From positions 1-21,010 of the forward strand of contig USJW01000089.1 of NCBI GenBank assembly GCA_900555045.1: a DNA stretch of 21,010 nt, in the 5' to 3' direction. Source of the stretch: an uncultured Clostridium sp. (GTDB taxonomy: Bacteria > Bacillota > Clostridia > Lachnospirales > Lachnospiraceae). This document shows, one piece after another, positions 1-9,613 of this stretch (positions are counted from its first letter, which is position 1; every line of letters begins with the position of its first letter). The position numbers and the translations under genes are program-made. The notes under the pieces were generated by a model. It saw nothing but the letters and a program-made list of their open reading frames with translations. It was not told the DNA's origin and made no database searches.

Positions 1-16
1 AAAAATGGTGAAAACC

Positions 17-24
17 TAAGGAGG
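17..24 (+). promoter_or_regulatory. Consensus ribosome binding site of oppA
   Basis: TAAGGAGG lies 7 bases before the ATG at 32. It is a full match to the anti-Shine-Dalgarno consensus and fits the high expression expected of a substrate-binding lipoprotein. The operon promoter must lie left of the window. Confidence 0.85.
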
Positions 25-31
25 AAGTGCG

Positions 32-1807
32 ATGAAAAAGAGAAAATTGTTATCATTTCTACTCGTTTCTGCCACAGCAGTCGCCTTAAGTGCATGTGGT
101 TCCAGCTCCAAGCCGGCCGCGACCGAGGCGCCGACGACCAAGGCAGCCGAGGAGACCAGCGCTGAGGAGAAGACCGAGGCTGAGGAGACTGAGGCGGAGG
201 CAGAAGCCGGATCCGACCGCTACTTAGTGTGGCGCTTGTCCGCAGAGCCGAAGCTGTGGGATCCCACCAACAACTCGGAGTCCATCTCCGACGCGATTGT
301 AAAGCAGCTGTTCGAGGGACTGACCGTCTCCACGGCAGATGGCTTTAAGCCCGGTATGGCTGAGAGCTGGGATGTATCCGAGGATGGAAAGACCTACACC
401 TTCCATCTGAGAAAAGACGGCAAGTGGTCCGACGGAGACCCGGTAACTGCGAAGGATTTCGAGTATTCCTGGAGAAGAATCTGTGATCCCAGCTTCGCTT
501 CCGAGGCTCTGCAGGCTGTGACCGACTACGTGGTCGGCGCACAGGAGTACTTTGATGGAACCGGCTCCTACGACGACATCAAAGCCACCGCAATCGACGA
601 TTACACCTTCGAGGTTGTATTAAAGAACGTAACCCCCTACTTCCCGCAGCTGGTTGCCAACGACGTTTACCTTCCGATTAAGAAGGATGTTGTCGAGGCA
701 GCAGGCGAGGGCTGGGAGAAGAAGCCGGAAACCTGTGTCAGCAATGGACCGTTCATGCTGGAAGAGTACCAGGTTGGCTCCCACTTCCTGTTCAAGAAGA
801 ACCCGAACTACTACGACGCGGATTCCGTTAAGCTTCCCGGCGTGAAGGCCGTCATCATCACCGACGACAACACCGCTTACCAGGCTTACCAGGCAGGCGA
901 GGTGGACGTGATGGATCACCTTCCCTCCGAGCAGATCCCGCAGATCGTTGCTGAGGATCCCAACGTGATCGTCAGCGCCGACACCGGTGCCCGCTTCATG
1001 AACTTCAACGTGGACAAGGCTCCGACCGACAACCTGCACGTCCGCAAGGCCATCTCCTACGCCATCGACCGCAAGCAGATCGTTGAGCAGGTGTTAAAGG
1101 ATGGAAGCATCCCGGCCAGCGGCTTCATCGCACCGACCTGCCAGAAGACCGACGGCGGCTCCTTCCGGATTATGGAGTCTGACGGCTACCCGGCAGAGGA
1201 GTATGGAATCAACCCGAGACAGGCCAACGTTGAGGCAGCAAAGAAAGAGCTGGCTGAGGCCGGTTACCCGGACGGCAAGGATTTCCCGGCGCTTGAGATT
1301 ACATACGCCAACAACGACAGAGACAAGAAGACCTCCGAGGCCATTCAGCAGATGCTGGAGGACAACCTTGGAATCACCGTCACCCTGCGTGCGGAAGAGT
1401 CCAGTGTGTTTACTTCTACCAAGAACAATGGTGACTACCAGATGGCTACCGGCGGCTGGACCAACAGCCCGTACGACGCCAGCGGTCTGATCAAGCTTTT
1501 CTACTCCCAGAACGGAAACAACACCCCGCAGTGGAGATGGAAAGACTACTCAGGCGCTCCCCACGACAAGACCTTAAATCCTGGCAGCGAGGCCTTCGAT
1601 ATCGCATTCGACAAGGCACTGGCTTCCCAGGGCGCTGACCGTGACGCAGCATGGGTTGAGGCCGAGCAGGCTCTGATGGCAGATATGCCCGTAACTCCTC
1701 TTTACTATCCGTCCTACATTGCGGTAGTGAACGAGGATCAGGTGGAGGATGTTGAGCTGACAGCGAGCAACACCTTCATGTTCAAGGCAGCCAGCGTTAT
1801 TGAATAA
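32..1807 (+). CDS. oppA: Oligopeptide ABC transporter substrate-binding lipoprotein
   Basis: This is the extracytoplasmic peptide-binding lipoprotein (SBP family 5, OppA/DppE type) of the importer encoded by the next four genes. The N-terminus is a lipoprotein signal: a KKRK positive start, a hydrophobic core, and a lipobox L19-S-A-C22 with Cys22 as the lipidated residue. Residues 24-60 form a low-complexity Ala/Glu/Thr-rich tether that would hold the binding domain off the membrane. The body shows family features such as FEGLTV, a DGKTYTFHLRKDGKWSDG-type stretch, VTAKDFEYSWRR and VRKAISYAIDRKQIV. At 591 residues it has normal family length. It is the first complete gene of the operon, and a stem-loop separates it from oppB. 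The family assignment is firm. Peptides are the likeliest ligand, but exact specificity cannot be read from sequence. Confidence 0.95.
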   Translation: MKKRKLLSFLLVSATAVALSACGSSSKPAATEAPTTKAAEETSAEEKTEAEETEAEAEAGSDRYLVWRLSAEPKLWDPTNNSESISDAIVKQLFEGLTVSTADGFKPGMAESWDVSEDGKTYTFHLRKDGKWSDGDPVTAKDFEYSWRRICDPSFASEALQAVTDYVVGAQEYFDGTGSYDDIKATAIDDYTFEVVLKNVTPYFPQLVANDVYLPIKKDVVEAAGEGWEKKPETCVSNGPFMLEEYQVGSHFLFKKNPNYYDADSVKLPGVKAVIITDDNTAYQAYQAGEVDVMDHLPSEQIPQIVAEDPNVIVSADTGARFMNFNVDKAPTDNLHVRKAISYAIDRKQIVEQVLKDGSIPASGFIAPTCQKTDGGSFRIMESDGYPAEEYGINPRQANVEAAKKELAEAGYPDGKDFPALEITYANNDRDKKTSEAIQQMLEDNLGITVTLRAEESSVFTSTKNNGDYQMATGGWTNSPYDASGLIKLFYSQNGNNTPQWRWKDYSGAPHDKTLNPGSEAFDIAFDKALASQGADRDAAWVEAEQALMADMPVTPLYYPSYIAVVNEDQVEDVELTASNTFMFKAASVIE

Positions 1808-1821
1808 GTAGAACACCCAAT

Positions 1822-1855
1822 GGAGGCCGGAAAAGGATACCCTTTGTCGGCCTCC
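1822..1855 (+). other. Stem-loop between oppA and oppB
   Basis: The arms GGAGGCCG (1822-1829) and CGGCCTCC (1848-1855) are perfectly complementary. An inner AAAGG/CCTTT stem (1832-1836 with 1841-1845) closes an ATAC loop. No T-run follows, so it is not a classical terminator. By analogy with other binding-protein operons, it probably stabilises the upstream oppA message or partly ends transcription, giving more OppA than permease. Confidence 0.7.
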
Positions 1856-1880
1856 GATTATATAAGAAAGGAACCAGAAT

Positions 1881-2798
<918 letters not shown>

Positions 2799-2815
2799 GC
2801 GTTAGGAGACTGAGC

Positions 2816-4159
2816 ATGACCAATGAGAATGATATGAACAATCTGCCTGCCGAGGCCTGGGAGCCGTTGCAGCAGCAGGAAAAGGACGCGGAGAAAATCG
2901 AGCGCCCCAGCCTCACCTTCTTCCAGGACGGCTGGAGGCGGTTAAAAGACAATAAAGTGGCCATGATTTCCATGGTCGCCATCATCGTCATCACCCTGGG
3001 AGCCATCGTGATCCCCTGGTTCTGGCCCTACAGCTACAAGCAGCAGGACCTAAATCTGGCCAACCTTCCGGCTGTGATGAAGGTATATCCGGTGGATGAG
3101 GAAAATAGTGTATATGTGACCCCTCAGTATATGCTGATGGTGGTCTCGCCCAAGGGGGAGCTTAAGGGGCTGGCCGAGGCCACCCGCAAAGACATCAACC
3201 AGAAGAAGAATTTCTTCGACATCAACGGCAAGGCCGTGGTGGTGGACTACAGCCTGTACTCCGAGGCGTTAAAGGAGTACAAGAAGTTAGAAAAGACGGC
3301 CAAGAAGACCGGGAGCAACATGGTCCAGGTGAAGAAGGCCGACTACTTAAAGAACTATTTTGAGGGCACGGACACCCAGGAGATCACCCTGGAGGAGGCA
3401 AGCAACATCCTGGAGAACAAGATCAGCCGAACCCAGGTGACCAGCGACGGCGAGCCCCTGACCAAGCAGGTGAGCGTGAAGAACCGCACCTACCTTTTGG
3501 GCACGGACGGCCTGGGGCGCGACCTGTTCATCCGAATCGTGTACGGCGCCAGAATCTCCCTGCTCGTGGGCTTCTTCGCCGCGTTCATCAATTTCGTGGT
3601 GGGCGTGTTCTACGGGGCCATCGCGGGCTACGCGGGCGGCCAGGTGGACAACATCATGATGCGTATCGTGGACGTCTTAGACTCCATCCCCATGACCCTG
3701 TACGTGATCTTAATCATGGTCGTGGTGGGGCCGGGTATCGTCTCCATCATCCTGGCCCTGGGCCTCACCTTCTGGGTGAAGATGGCCCGAATCGTCCGCG
3801 GCCAGGTGCTGACCTTAAAGCAGCAGGAGTTTGTGAAGGCGGCCATCGTCACCGGCGCCAGCACCAGGCGGATTATCACCAAGCACCTGATCCCCAACAT
3901 GATGGGACCGATCATGGTAAACATCGCCATGCAGATTCCCAGCGCCATCTTCAACGAGGCGTTCCTAAGCTTCGTGGGTCTGGGAATCTCCGCACCCATG
4001 GCTTCCTGGGGCACGCTGTGCAACGACGCGCTGGCGGGAATCTATGTGTATCCCTATCAGATGGTGTTCCCCGCGATCGCCATCTCCGTAACTATTTTGA
4101 CGTTCAACCTGTTCAGCGACGGACTCAGAGATGCTTTTGATCCGAAGCAGAGAAAGTAA
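2816..4159 (+). CDS. oppC: Oligopeptide ABC transporter permease OppC with enlarged external loop
   Basis: This is the second permease of the importer. Residues 31-70 hold the usual OppC_N segment and first membrane helix. The transport core begins at residue 228 with LGTDGLGRDLF and continues with GARISLLVGF; the EAA loop is at residues 338-361 (EFVKAAIVTGAS to HLIPN). At 447 residues the protein is about 140 longer than the usual ~300. The extra length is one hydrophilic, Lys/Glu-rich block (about 72-226) between the first helix and the core, where family members have only a short loop. Topology puts this block outside the membrane, facing OppA. The start has AGGAG 9 bases upstream. The core assignment is secure; the role of the added domain is unknown. 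Confidence 0.93.
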   Translation: MTNENDMNNLPAEAWEPLQQQEKDAEKIERPSLTFFQDGWRRLKDNKVAMISMVAIIVITLGAIVIPWFWPYSYKQQDLNLANLPAVMKVYPVDEENSVYVTPQYMLMVVSPKGELKGLAEATRKDINQKKNFFDINGKAVVVDYSLYSEALKEYKKLEKTAKKTGSNMVQVKKADYLKNYFEGTDTQEITLEEASNILENKISRTQVTSDGEPLTKQVSVKNRTYLLGTDGLGRDLFIRIVYGARISLLVGFFAAFINFVVGVFYGAIAGYAGGQVDNIMMRIVDVLDSIPMTLYVILIMVVVGPGIVSIILALGLTFWVKMARIVRGQVLTLKQQEFVKAAIVTGASTRRIITKHLIPNMMGPIMVNIAMQIPSAIFNEAFLSFVGLGISAPMASWGTLCNDALAGIYVYPYQMVFPAIAISVTILTFNLFSDGLRDAFDPKQRK

Positions 4160-4177
4160 AGAAGGAGGAAGCGGTAC

Positions 4178-5206
4178 ATGAACGAAGAATTATTGGAAGT
4201 AAAAGGACTGCACACTTCTTTCTTTACCCATCTGGGAGAAGTGAAGGCGATCCGCGATGTGAGCTTTTCCGTTCACAAGGGCGAGATCGTGGGAATCGTG
4301 GGCGAGTCCGGAAGCGGCAAGAGCGTGACCAGCCTGTCGATCATGGGCCTTCTGTCCTACCCCGGCAGAGTGACCAGCGGACAGATTATGTTTAAGGGCG
4401 AGGACTTGACCCGCCTCAGTAAGAGCCGGATGAGAAAGATCCAGGGCAACCAGATCTCCATGATCTTCCAGGATCCCATGACATCCCTAAACCCGTTGTT
4501 TACCATCGGAAACCAGATCACCGAGGCGATCCTGACCCATCAGAAGATGAACAAGGCGGAGGCCAAAAAGAAGGCGGTGGAGATGCTAAAGCTGGTGGGA
4601 ATCCCGTCCCCGGAGAAGCGCTGTGAGTCCTTCCCCCACGAGTTTTCCGGCGGTATGCGCCAGCGCGCCATGATCGCCATGGCCCTGTCCTGTGAGCCGG
4701 ACCTCTTAATCGCGGACGAACCCACAACCGCTCTGGACGTGACCATCCAGGCGCAGGTGCTCTCTCTGATGAAGGAGTTAAACGAGCGCCTGGGCACCGC
4801 CACCATTCTGATCACCCACAACTTGGGCTGCGCATCCAGCATCTGCGACAAGATCATCGTGATGTACGGCGGCAAGGTGATGGAGGAGGGCACCACGGAG
4901 GAGATCTTCTACGAGCCCAGACACCCCTACACCATGGGTCTTCTTAATTCCATCCCCAAGGTGACCGGGGAGGAGTCCAAGAAGCGCCTGATTCCGATCC
5001 TGGGAACGCCGCCGGATATGCTAAACCCGCCGACGGGATGTCCGTTCTACCCCAGATGCCAGTTCGCCATGAAGGCCTGCGCCTCCAGACCCGTTCCGGA
5101 GCAGTACATGAGCGACACCCACCGGGTGAGCTGCTTTATGTGCCACCCGCAGGCGCCGGTCAATGCGCAGTATGAAGCACAGAAGGGAGGGATTCGCCGT
5201 GTCTGA
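4178..5206 (+). CDS. oppD: Oligopeptide ABC transporter ATPase OppD
   Basis: This is one of two cytoplasmic ATPases that power the importer. All ABC motifs are present: Walker A GESGSGKS (42-49), Q-loop MIFQDP (95-100), signature FSGGMRQR (156-163), Walker B LLIADEP (176-182) and the H-loop ITHN (212-215). The C-terminal oligopeptide/dipeptide extension carries Cys288, Cys294, Cys301 and Cys319, the pattern that holds an Fe-S cluster in some OppD proteins. Its 342 residues are normal. GGAGG precedes the ATG, and the last 8 bases overlap oppF, indicating translational coupling. Confidence 0.95.
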   Translation: MNEELLEVKGLHTSFFTHLGEVKAIRDVSFSVHKGEIVGIVGESGSGKSVTSLSIMGLLSYPGRVTSGQIMFKGEDLTRLSKSRMRKIQGNQISMIFQDPMTSLNPLFTIGNQITEAILTHQKMNKAEAKKKAVEMLKLVGIPSPEKRCESFPHEFSGGMRQRAMIAMALSCEPDLLIADEPTTALDVTIQAQVLSLMKELNERLGTATILITHNLGCASSICDKIIVMYGGKVMEEGTTEEIFYEPRHPYTMGLLNSIPKVTGEESKKRLIPILGTPPDMLNPPTGCPFYPRCQFAMKACASRPVPEQYMSDTHRVSCFMCHPQAPVNAQYEAQKGGIRRV

Positions 5207-6173
5207 GGAAGTGTTGCTGGAAGTAAAAGACCTGAAAATGTATTTTGAGAACCGCAAGGGCCTTTTGGGCAAACAGATCGAGTACGTGAAGGCGGTGGAC
5301 GGCGTGTCCTTCACCATCAACCGCGGGGAGACCATCGGCCTGGTGGGAGAGTCCGGCTGCGGAAAATCCACCACCGGCTACTCCATCATGCGCCTGTATA
5401 AGCCCACGTCGGGCCAGATTTTATACAAGGGGGTGGATATTGCGTCCATGAGCCCCAAGGAGGTATGGCCCTACCGGAAGAACATGCAGATGATCTTCCA
5501 GGACCCCTACGCCTCCCTAAACCCCAGAATGACCGTGGCGGATATCATCGGCGAGCCCATCGATATCTACCACCTGTACGAGGGGAAGGCGCGTCAGGAG
5601 CGCATCTTTGAGCTGCTGGCCACCGTAGGCCTCGGCAAGGACCACGCCAGCCGCTATCCCCACGAGTTTTCCGGCGGACAGCGCCAGAGAGTGGGAATCG
5701 CCCGCGCGCTGGCCGTGAACCCGGAGTTCATCGTCTGCGACGAGCCCATCTCCGCCCTGGACGTATCCATCCAGGCCCAGGTGGTGAACATGCTGGAGGA
5801 TCTGCAGGCGAGCCTGGGGCTGACCTACTTATTTATCGCCCACGACTTATCCATGGTGCGCCACATCTCCAAAAAGGTGGGTGTGATGTATCTGGGTTCG
5901 CTGGTGGAGTTTGCTGAGACGGAGGAGCTCTACACCCACACCATCCATCCCTACACGAAAGCGCTGCTGTCCGCGGTTCCCGAATTGGATCCGGCCATCA
6001 GCAAGACCAAGAAGGTGCAGATGCTCACGGGCGAGATTCCCAGCCCCATCAACACACCGCCGGGCTGCAAGTTTGCGACCCGCTGTCCCCACGCCACTCC
6101 CCGCTGCAAGGAAGAGCGGCCGGAGTTCAAGGAAGTGTGCCCGGGACACTATGCGGCGTGCCATCTGGTGTAG
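5199..6173 (+). CDS. oppF: Oligopeptide ABC transporter ATPase OppF (GTG start)
   Basis: This is the partner ATPase of OppD. It has Walker A GESGCGKST, MIFQDPYASLNP as the Q-loop region, signature FSGGQRQRVGIARA, Walker B FIVCDEP and H-loop IAHD. The C-terminus again has a cysteine-rich end (Cys290, 296, 303, 314, 321). I chose the GTG at 5199 because GGGAGG sits 8 bases before it and the protein then begins SEEVLLEVKDLKMYF, as in relatives. An in-frame ATG at 5163 lies deep inside oppD and would add 12 unlikely residues. The product is 324 residues. It overlaps oppD by 8 bases and is followed 59 bases later by the C-S lyase gene. Confidence 0.94.
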   Translation: MSEEVLLEVKDLKMYFENRKGLLGKQIEYVKAVDGVSFTINRGETIGLVGESGCGKSTTGYSIMRLYKPTSGQILYKGVDIASMSPKEVWPYRKNMQMIFQDPYASLNPRMTVADIIGEPIDIYHLYEGKARQERIFELLATVGLGKDHASRYPHEFSGGQRQRVGIARALAVNPEFIVCDEPISALDVSIQAQVVNMLEDLQASLGLTYLFIAHDLSMVRHISKKVGVMYLGSLVEFAETEELYTHTIHPYTKALLSAVPELDPAISKTKKVQMLTGEIPSPINTPPGCKFATRCPHATPRCKEERPEFKEVCPGHYAACHLV

Positions 6174-6232
6174 GATTTATCACAGACCGGAGAGCGGCAC
6201 CGCCATGTATTAGTGAAGGAGACTGACATTCT

Positions 6233-7420
6233 ATGAAATATAACTTCGATGAAGTGATCGACCGCTCGGGCAACCGGGCGGCCAAGTACGACGAGCGCAG
6301 AAAAAATTTCGGCACGGACGACGTGATCCCGCTGTGGATCGCGGACATGGATTTTCGCACCGCACAGCCGATCATCGACGCCTGCAAGGCCAAGGCGGAG
6401 GAAGGGATCTGGGGCTACACCTCCAGGCCCGACTCCTACTTTGAGGCCTACGCGGGCTGGCAGAAGCGCAGAAACGGCTGGAGCACCGACACTTCCCTGT
6501 GCAGCTGGAGCCTGGGCGTGGTGCCCGCACTGGCCGCGCTGGTAAAGCTGTTCACCGGCCCCAACGACAAGGTGCTAATCCAGCCTCCGGTCTACCCCGA
6601 GTTCTACGAGGTGACGGAGATGGTGGGGCGCCGCGTGGCGGAGAACAACATGGTGCAGACAGAGAACGGCTGGGAGGTGGACTTTGAGGACTTTGAGCGC
6701 AAGGCCAAGGATCCGTTAGTTAAGATGTTCATCCTCTGTAGCCCCCACAATCCTTTGGGAAAGGTTTGGACCAGAGAGGAGTTAGAGCGGATGCTGGACA
6801 TCTGCTTTGCCAACGGGGTGCTCGTGGTGTCGGATGAGATCCACTCCGACCTGATTTTCCACGGAAAGAAGCACATTCCCACGGCGATGGTCAGCGAGGA
6901 GGCGAAAAGCCGCGTGATCAGCTGCATCTCCGGCACCAAGACCTTCAACCTGGCGGGGCTTCAGGCCTCCACCACCGTGTTCCCGAACATGGAGTTAAAA
7001 CAGATTTTCGACCACTACTGGTCCGCCATGGACATCCACCGCAACAACGCCTTCAGCTCCGTGGCCATGGAGGCCGCGTTCAACGAGGGCGAGGAGTGGC
7101 TGGAGCAGGTTCTGGAATACATATCCGGAAACTTCGACTACATTCAGGACTACTGCGCCAAGTACATCCCCGAGATCAAGCCGTCGGTTCCGGACGCCAC
7201 CTACCTGGTTTGGCTGGACTGCCGTGCCCTGGGCATGGACGACGAGGCCCTAAAGGAGTTCATGATCAGGAAGGCGAAGCTGGGGCTGAACCCAGGATCG
7301 AGCTTCACCAGAAGCCTGACCGGCTTTATGCGCCTCAACGCCGCCTGCCCGCGCCCGGTGATCAAAAAGGCCATGGAACAGTTGAGAGACGCGGTTAGCG
7401 ACTTAAGAGGGAGGGAGTAA
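6233..7420 (+). CDS. patB: PLP-dependent C-S beta-lyase (PatB/MalY type)
   Basis: This is a fold-type I PLP enzyme of the PatB/MalY group, which cleaves cystathionine and other cysteine S-conjugates to a thiol (or homocysteine), pyruvate and ammonia. Diagnostic features are LWIADMDF near residue 34, WGYTSRPDSY near 60, SPHNPLGKVW (170-179, Asn173), VVSDEIHSDL (Asp201), the PLP lysine Lys236 in SGTKTFNLAG, and the carboxylate-binding Arg367 in GFMRLNAACPR. Its 395 residues match the family. GGAG lies 12 bases before the ATG. It is placed between the peptide importer and a cysteine desulfidase, 3 bases before the latter, which supports sulfur amino acid breakdown over aminotransferase activity. 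MalY-like regulatory side roles cannot be excluded. Confidence 0.9.
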   Translation: MKYNFDEVIDRSGNRAAKYDERRKNFGTDDVIPLWIADMDFRTAQPIIDACKAKAEEGIWGYTSRPDSYFEAYAGWQKRRNGWSTDTSLCSWSLGVVPALAALVKLFTGPNDKVLIQPPVYPEFYEVTEMVGRRVAENNMVQTENGWEVDFEDFERKAKDPLVKMFILCSPHNPLGKVWTREELERMLDICFANGVLVVSDEIHSDLIFHGKKHIPTAMVSEEAKSRVISCISGTKTFNLAGLQASTTVFPNMELKQIFDHYWSAMDIHRNNAFSSVAMEAAFNEGEEWLEQVLEYISGNFDYIQDYCAKYIPEIKPSVPDATYLVWLDCRALGMDDEALKEFMIRKAKLGLNPGSSFTRSLTGFMRLNAACPRPVIKKAMEQLRDAVSDLRGRE

Positions 7421-7423
7421 ACC

Positions 7424-8692
7424 ATGCATGAGTTGACCCAACTGATCAAGAGTGACATGAAGCCCGCTTTGGGCGTGACGGAGCCGGGGGCCATCGCCTT
7501 CGCGGTGTCCACCGCCAATTCCTACCTGACGGGCGATGTGAAGAAGGTTCTGCTGCGCTTAAACAGCGGAATGTATAAGAATGCGTTCACCTGCGGTATC
7601 CCGGGGAGCAGCCACGTGGGCAATATCTACGCGGCGGCCCTGGGCGCGGTGGCCGGACGGCCCGAGAAGGGCCTTGAGAGCCTGGCCGACGTGACGGAGG
7701 CCGACAACGCGGCCGCGGAGCGGATGGTGGACGCGGGGATGGTGGAGGCGAAGATGACAGAGATCACCAGCCGCATCTTCATCGAGGCCACCGTGACCAC
7801 GGAGAGCGGCGAGGCGGTGGTGACCATCAGGGATTCCCACACCAACATCGTGCGCATCACCGTCAACGGCGAGACCGTGCTCTCCAAGGAGGAGGAGACC
7901 GCAGGGGAGGCGGAGACAAAGCCGCTCATCCACTCCTACACCTTGGAGCAAATCTACGAGTACATCGACACGGTAGACGTGGAGGAGATCCGGTTTATCG
8001 GGGATGCCTTCCGGATGAACTACGAGCTGTTCGAGGAGGGCTTAAACAGCCCGCGGACCACCTACGCCCGCTACCTGTTAAAGAAGAACGGCGGCGAGAT
8101 CATCTCGAAGGATGAGCAGAAAACCGCCTCCCTGCTGTGCAACGCCGCCATCGAGGCGCGCGTGATCGGCCTAGATAAGCCGGCCATGAGCATCACCGGC
8201 TCCGGCGCCCACGGCATCATCGCGACCCTGCCGCTGTACGCGGTGGCCAAGGTGAACGGTCTTTCCGACGAGAAGCTACTGCGGGCAACCGCGCTCAGCT
8301 ACCTGGTCTGCATGTACATCAAGGAGTACTCCGGCAAGCTGTCGGCCTTCTGCGGCTGCGGCATCGCGGCGGGCAGCGGCATGGCCTGCGGCCTGGTGTA
8401 CCTAAAGGACGGCACGGTGGACATGATGGCTAAGACCATCAACAACATGGCCAGCAGCCTGACCGGCATGATCTGCGACGGCGGCAACAAGGGCTGCACC
8501 ATGAAGGGCATCGCGGCCGTGGACTGCGCGTTCCAGTCCGTGGACTTCGCCATGCAGGGCATCTTCATCGACAACGTGCACGGAATCAACGGCATGACGC
8601 CCGAGGACACCATGCGCAACATGGGCCTCATCGCCTCCCCGGGCATGGTGGGGACCGAGAAGGTGATCGTGGAGATTATGGAGAGTAAATAA
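7424..8692 (+). CDS. cyuA: L-cysteine desulfidase, CyuA/YhaM (UPF0597) family
   Basis: This protein belongs to the UPF0597/YhaM family, whose characterised members are oxygen-sensitive [4Fe-4S] enzymes degrading L-cysteine to H2S, pyruvate and ammonia. Visible signatures are KPALGVTEPGAIA near residue 13, SGMYKNAF (48-55), GIPG (58-61), TGSGAHGI (258-265) and the cluster-ligand cysteines in AFCGCG (Cys310/Cys312) and CDGGNKGC (Cys351, Cys358). Its 422 residues are typical. GGGAGG precedes the ATG, and the gene starts 3 bases after the C-S lyase, so the two are surely cotranscribed. The last gene of the operon, it is followed by a strong terminator. A serine dehydratase-like activity is the main alternative, because the two families share a fold. 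Confidence 0.9.
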   Translation: MHELTQLIKSDMKPALGVTEPGAIAFAVSTANSYLTGDVKKVLLRLNSGMYKNAFTCGIPGSSHVGNIYAAALGAVAGRPEKGLESLADVTEADNAAAERMVDAGMVEAKMTEITSRIFIEATVTTESGEAVVTIRDSHTNIVRITVNGETVLSKEEETAGEAETKPLIHSYTLEQIYEYIDTVDVEEIRFIGDAFRMNYELFEEGLNSPRTTYARYLLKKNGGEIISKDEQKTASLLCNAAIEARVIGLDKPAMSITGSGAHGIIATLPLYAVAKVNGLSDEKLLRATALSYLVCMYIKEYSGKLSAFCGCGIAAGSGMACGLVYLKDGTVDMMAKTINNMASSLTGMICDGGNKGCTMKGIAAVDCAFQSVDFAMQGIFIDNVHGINGMTPEDTMRNMGLIASPGMVGTEKVIVEIMESK

Positions 8693-8714
8693 CATTGTAG
8701 CCATTATATAAACT

Positions 8715-8752
8715 AAAAAACGGTCTGAGGTTTTTGCCTCAGGCCGTTTTTT
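8715..8752. terminator. Bidirectional rho-independent terminator
   Basis: CGGTCTGAGG (8721-8730) pairs with CCTCAGGCCG (8737-8746), with one G-T pair and a 6-base loop. Six A residues (8715-8720) flank one side and six T residues (8747-8752) the other, so the hairpin works in both directions. It sits exactly between the convergent desulfidase and TetR-family genes. Confidence 0.93.
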
Positions 8753-8764
8753 GCGTGCTGCGCC

Positions 8765-9415
8765 TCACTGGAAGATAGAGTCCACCTCCGGCTCGTGGGC
8801 GTCCGCAAACCGGAACGCGCTGCGGATGTTCTCCTGGATGGTCAGTTCGTCCAGCTTGCAGAGAGCGCCGATCAGGTAGATGTGGTAGTAGCAGTACTGA
8901 TCCAGCGTCATGCCGAGCTGGTTCTCCTGGTAGATGAGGAAAAGCCGGGAGCGCGCGCCCATGTCGATGTAGGCCTTCATCTGCAGGTCCGCCATATCGT
9001 AGGACTTGTGGAAGTCCTGCTCGATGCGCTCGTAGATCTGGGACACCACGTTGATCTTGTGGGTCTGCCACTGGCTCTGCTGGTCCTTGTGGTAGAACAG
9101 CTCCATATTCCGCGGAGTGCGCATGATCCGCCGGTATGCATAAATATACATCACACAGTGCCGCCAGTAGACATTCTGGTACTCGTCGGGGAAGGAGTCG
9201 ATAAAATCCTTCAGCTGCCTAAAAAAGTCATCGATAAAAATCTCCATGATCAGAAACTTGTTCTTGAAGTGGTAAGTGATACTGCCCTTCGTGATCCCAA
9301 GCTCATCGGCAATCTTCTGAAACGTGGTCCCGCTGTACCCATACTCGATAAACATACGGCCCGCAACCTGCAGGATCTGGTCTTTTAAATTTATAGTTTC
9401 AATCTCATTGGTCAT
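8765..9415 (-). CDS. TetR/AcrR-family transcriptional regulator
   Basis: This is a 216-residue regulator. Residues 9-55 form a TetR N-terminal DNA-binding domain: KDQILQVAGRMFIEYGYSGTT is followed by the HTH FQKIADELGITKGSITYHF. The C-terminal ligand/dimerisation domain matches no subfamily I can name. I chose the ATG at 9415 because GGAG lies 8-11 bases upstream. An in-frame ATG at 9457 would add 14 residues (MGRLPRIAEGGEND) and has no comparable site. The gene diverges from the MFS/molybdenum-hydroxylase operon, so it is a natural candidate for that operon's ligand-responsive repressor. That link is inference from position only. Confidence 0.9.
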   Translation of the reverse strand: MTNEIETINLKDQILQVAGRMFIEYGYSGTTFQKIADELGITKGSITYHFKNKFLIMEIFIDDFFRQLKDFIDSFPDEYQNVYWRHCVMYIYAYRRIMRTPRNMELFYHKDQQSQWQTHKINVVSQIYERIEQDFHKSYDMADLQMKAYIDMGARSRLFLIYQENQLGMTLDQYCYYHIYLIGALCKLDELTIQENIRSAFRFADAHEPEVDSIFQ

Positions 9416-9485
9416 ATCATTCTCTCCGCCTTCTGCTATTCGCGGCAACCTTCCCAAAGGTCAGCCGCCAATCCCTTTTACCCCC

Positions 9486-9514
9486 ATTATACCGGCAAAA
9501 ACAACCCTCCGCAA
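9486..9514 (-). promoter_or_regulatory. Predicted sigma-A promoter of the TetR-family gene
   Basis: Read on the minus strand, TTGCGG (-35, 9509-9514) is followed by 17 bases and TATAAT (-10, 9486-9491). Predicted transcription starts near 9479, leaving a ~64-base leader before the ATG at 9415. The -10 is perfect and the -35 matches the first three bases. Confidence 0.7.
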
Positions 9515-9613
9515 GAGCCATCCCCATTCTCCTCATATTTCCCCTCTCTCATGTAGTCCCCCCAAAAAAAATCCAACATACGCTCCTTTCCTTTTTTCAC
9601 GACTGCCTAGTGG

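Noticed and set aside
8795..9388. Long plus-strand open frame of 197 codons antisense to the TetR-family gene
   Set aside because: The minus-strand product has a clear HTH and a good start; the plus-strand product is a shadow rich in Val/Leu/His with no family features.
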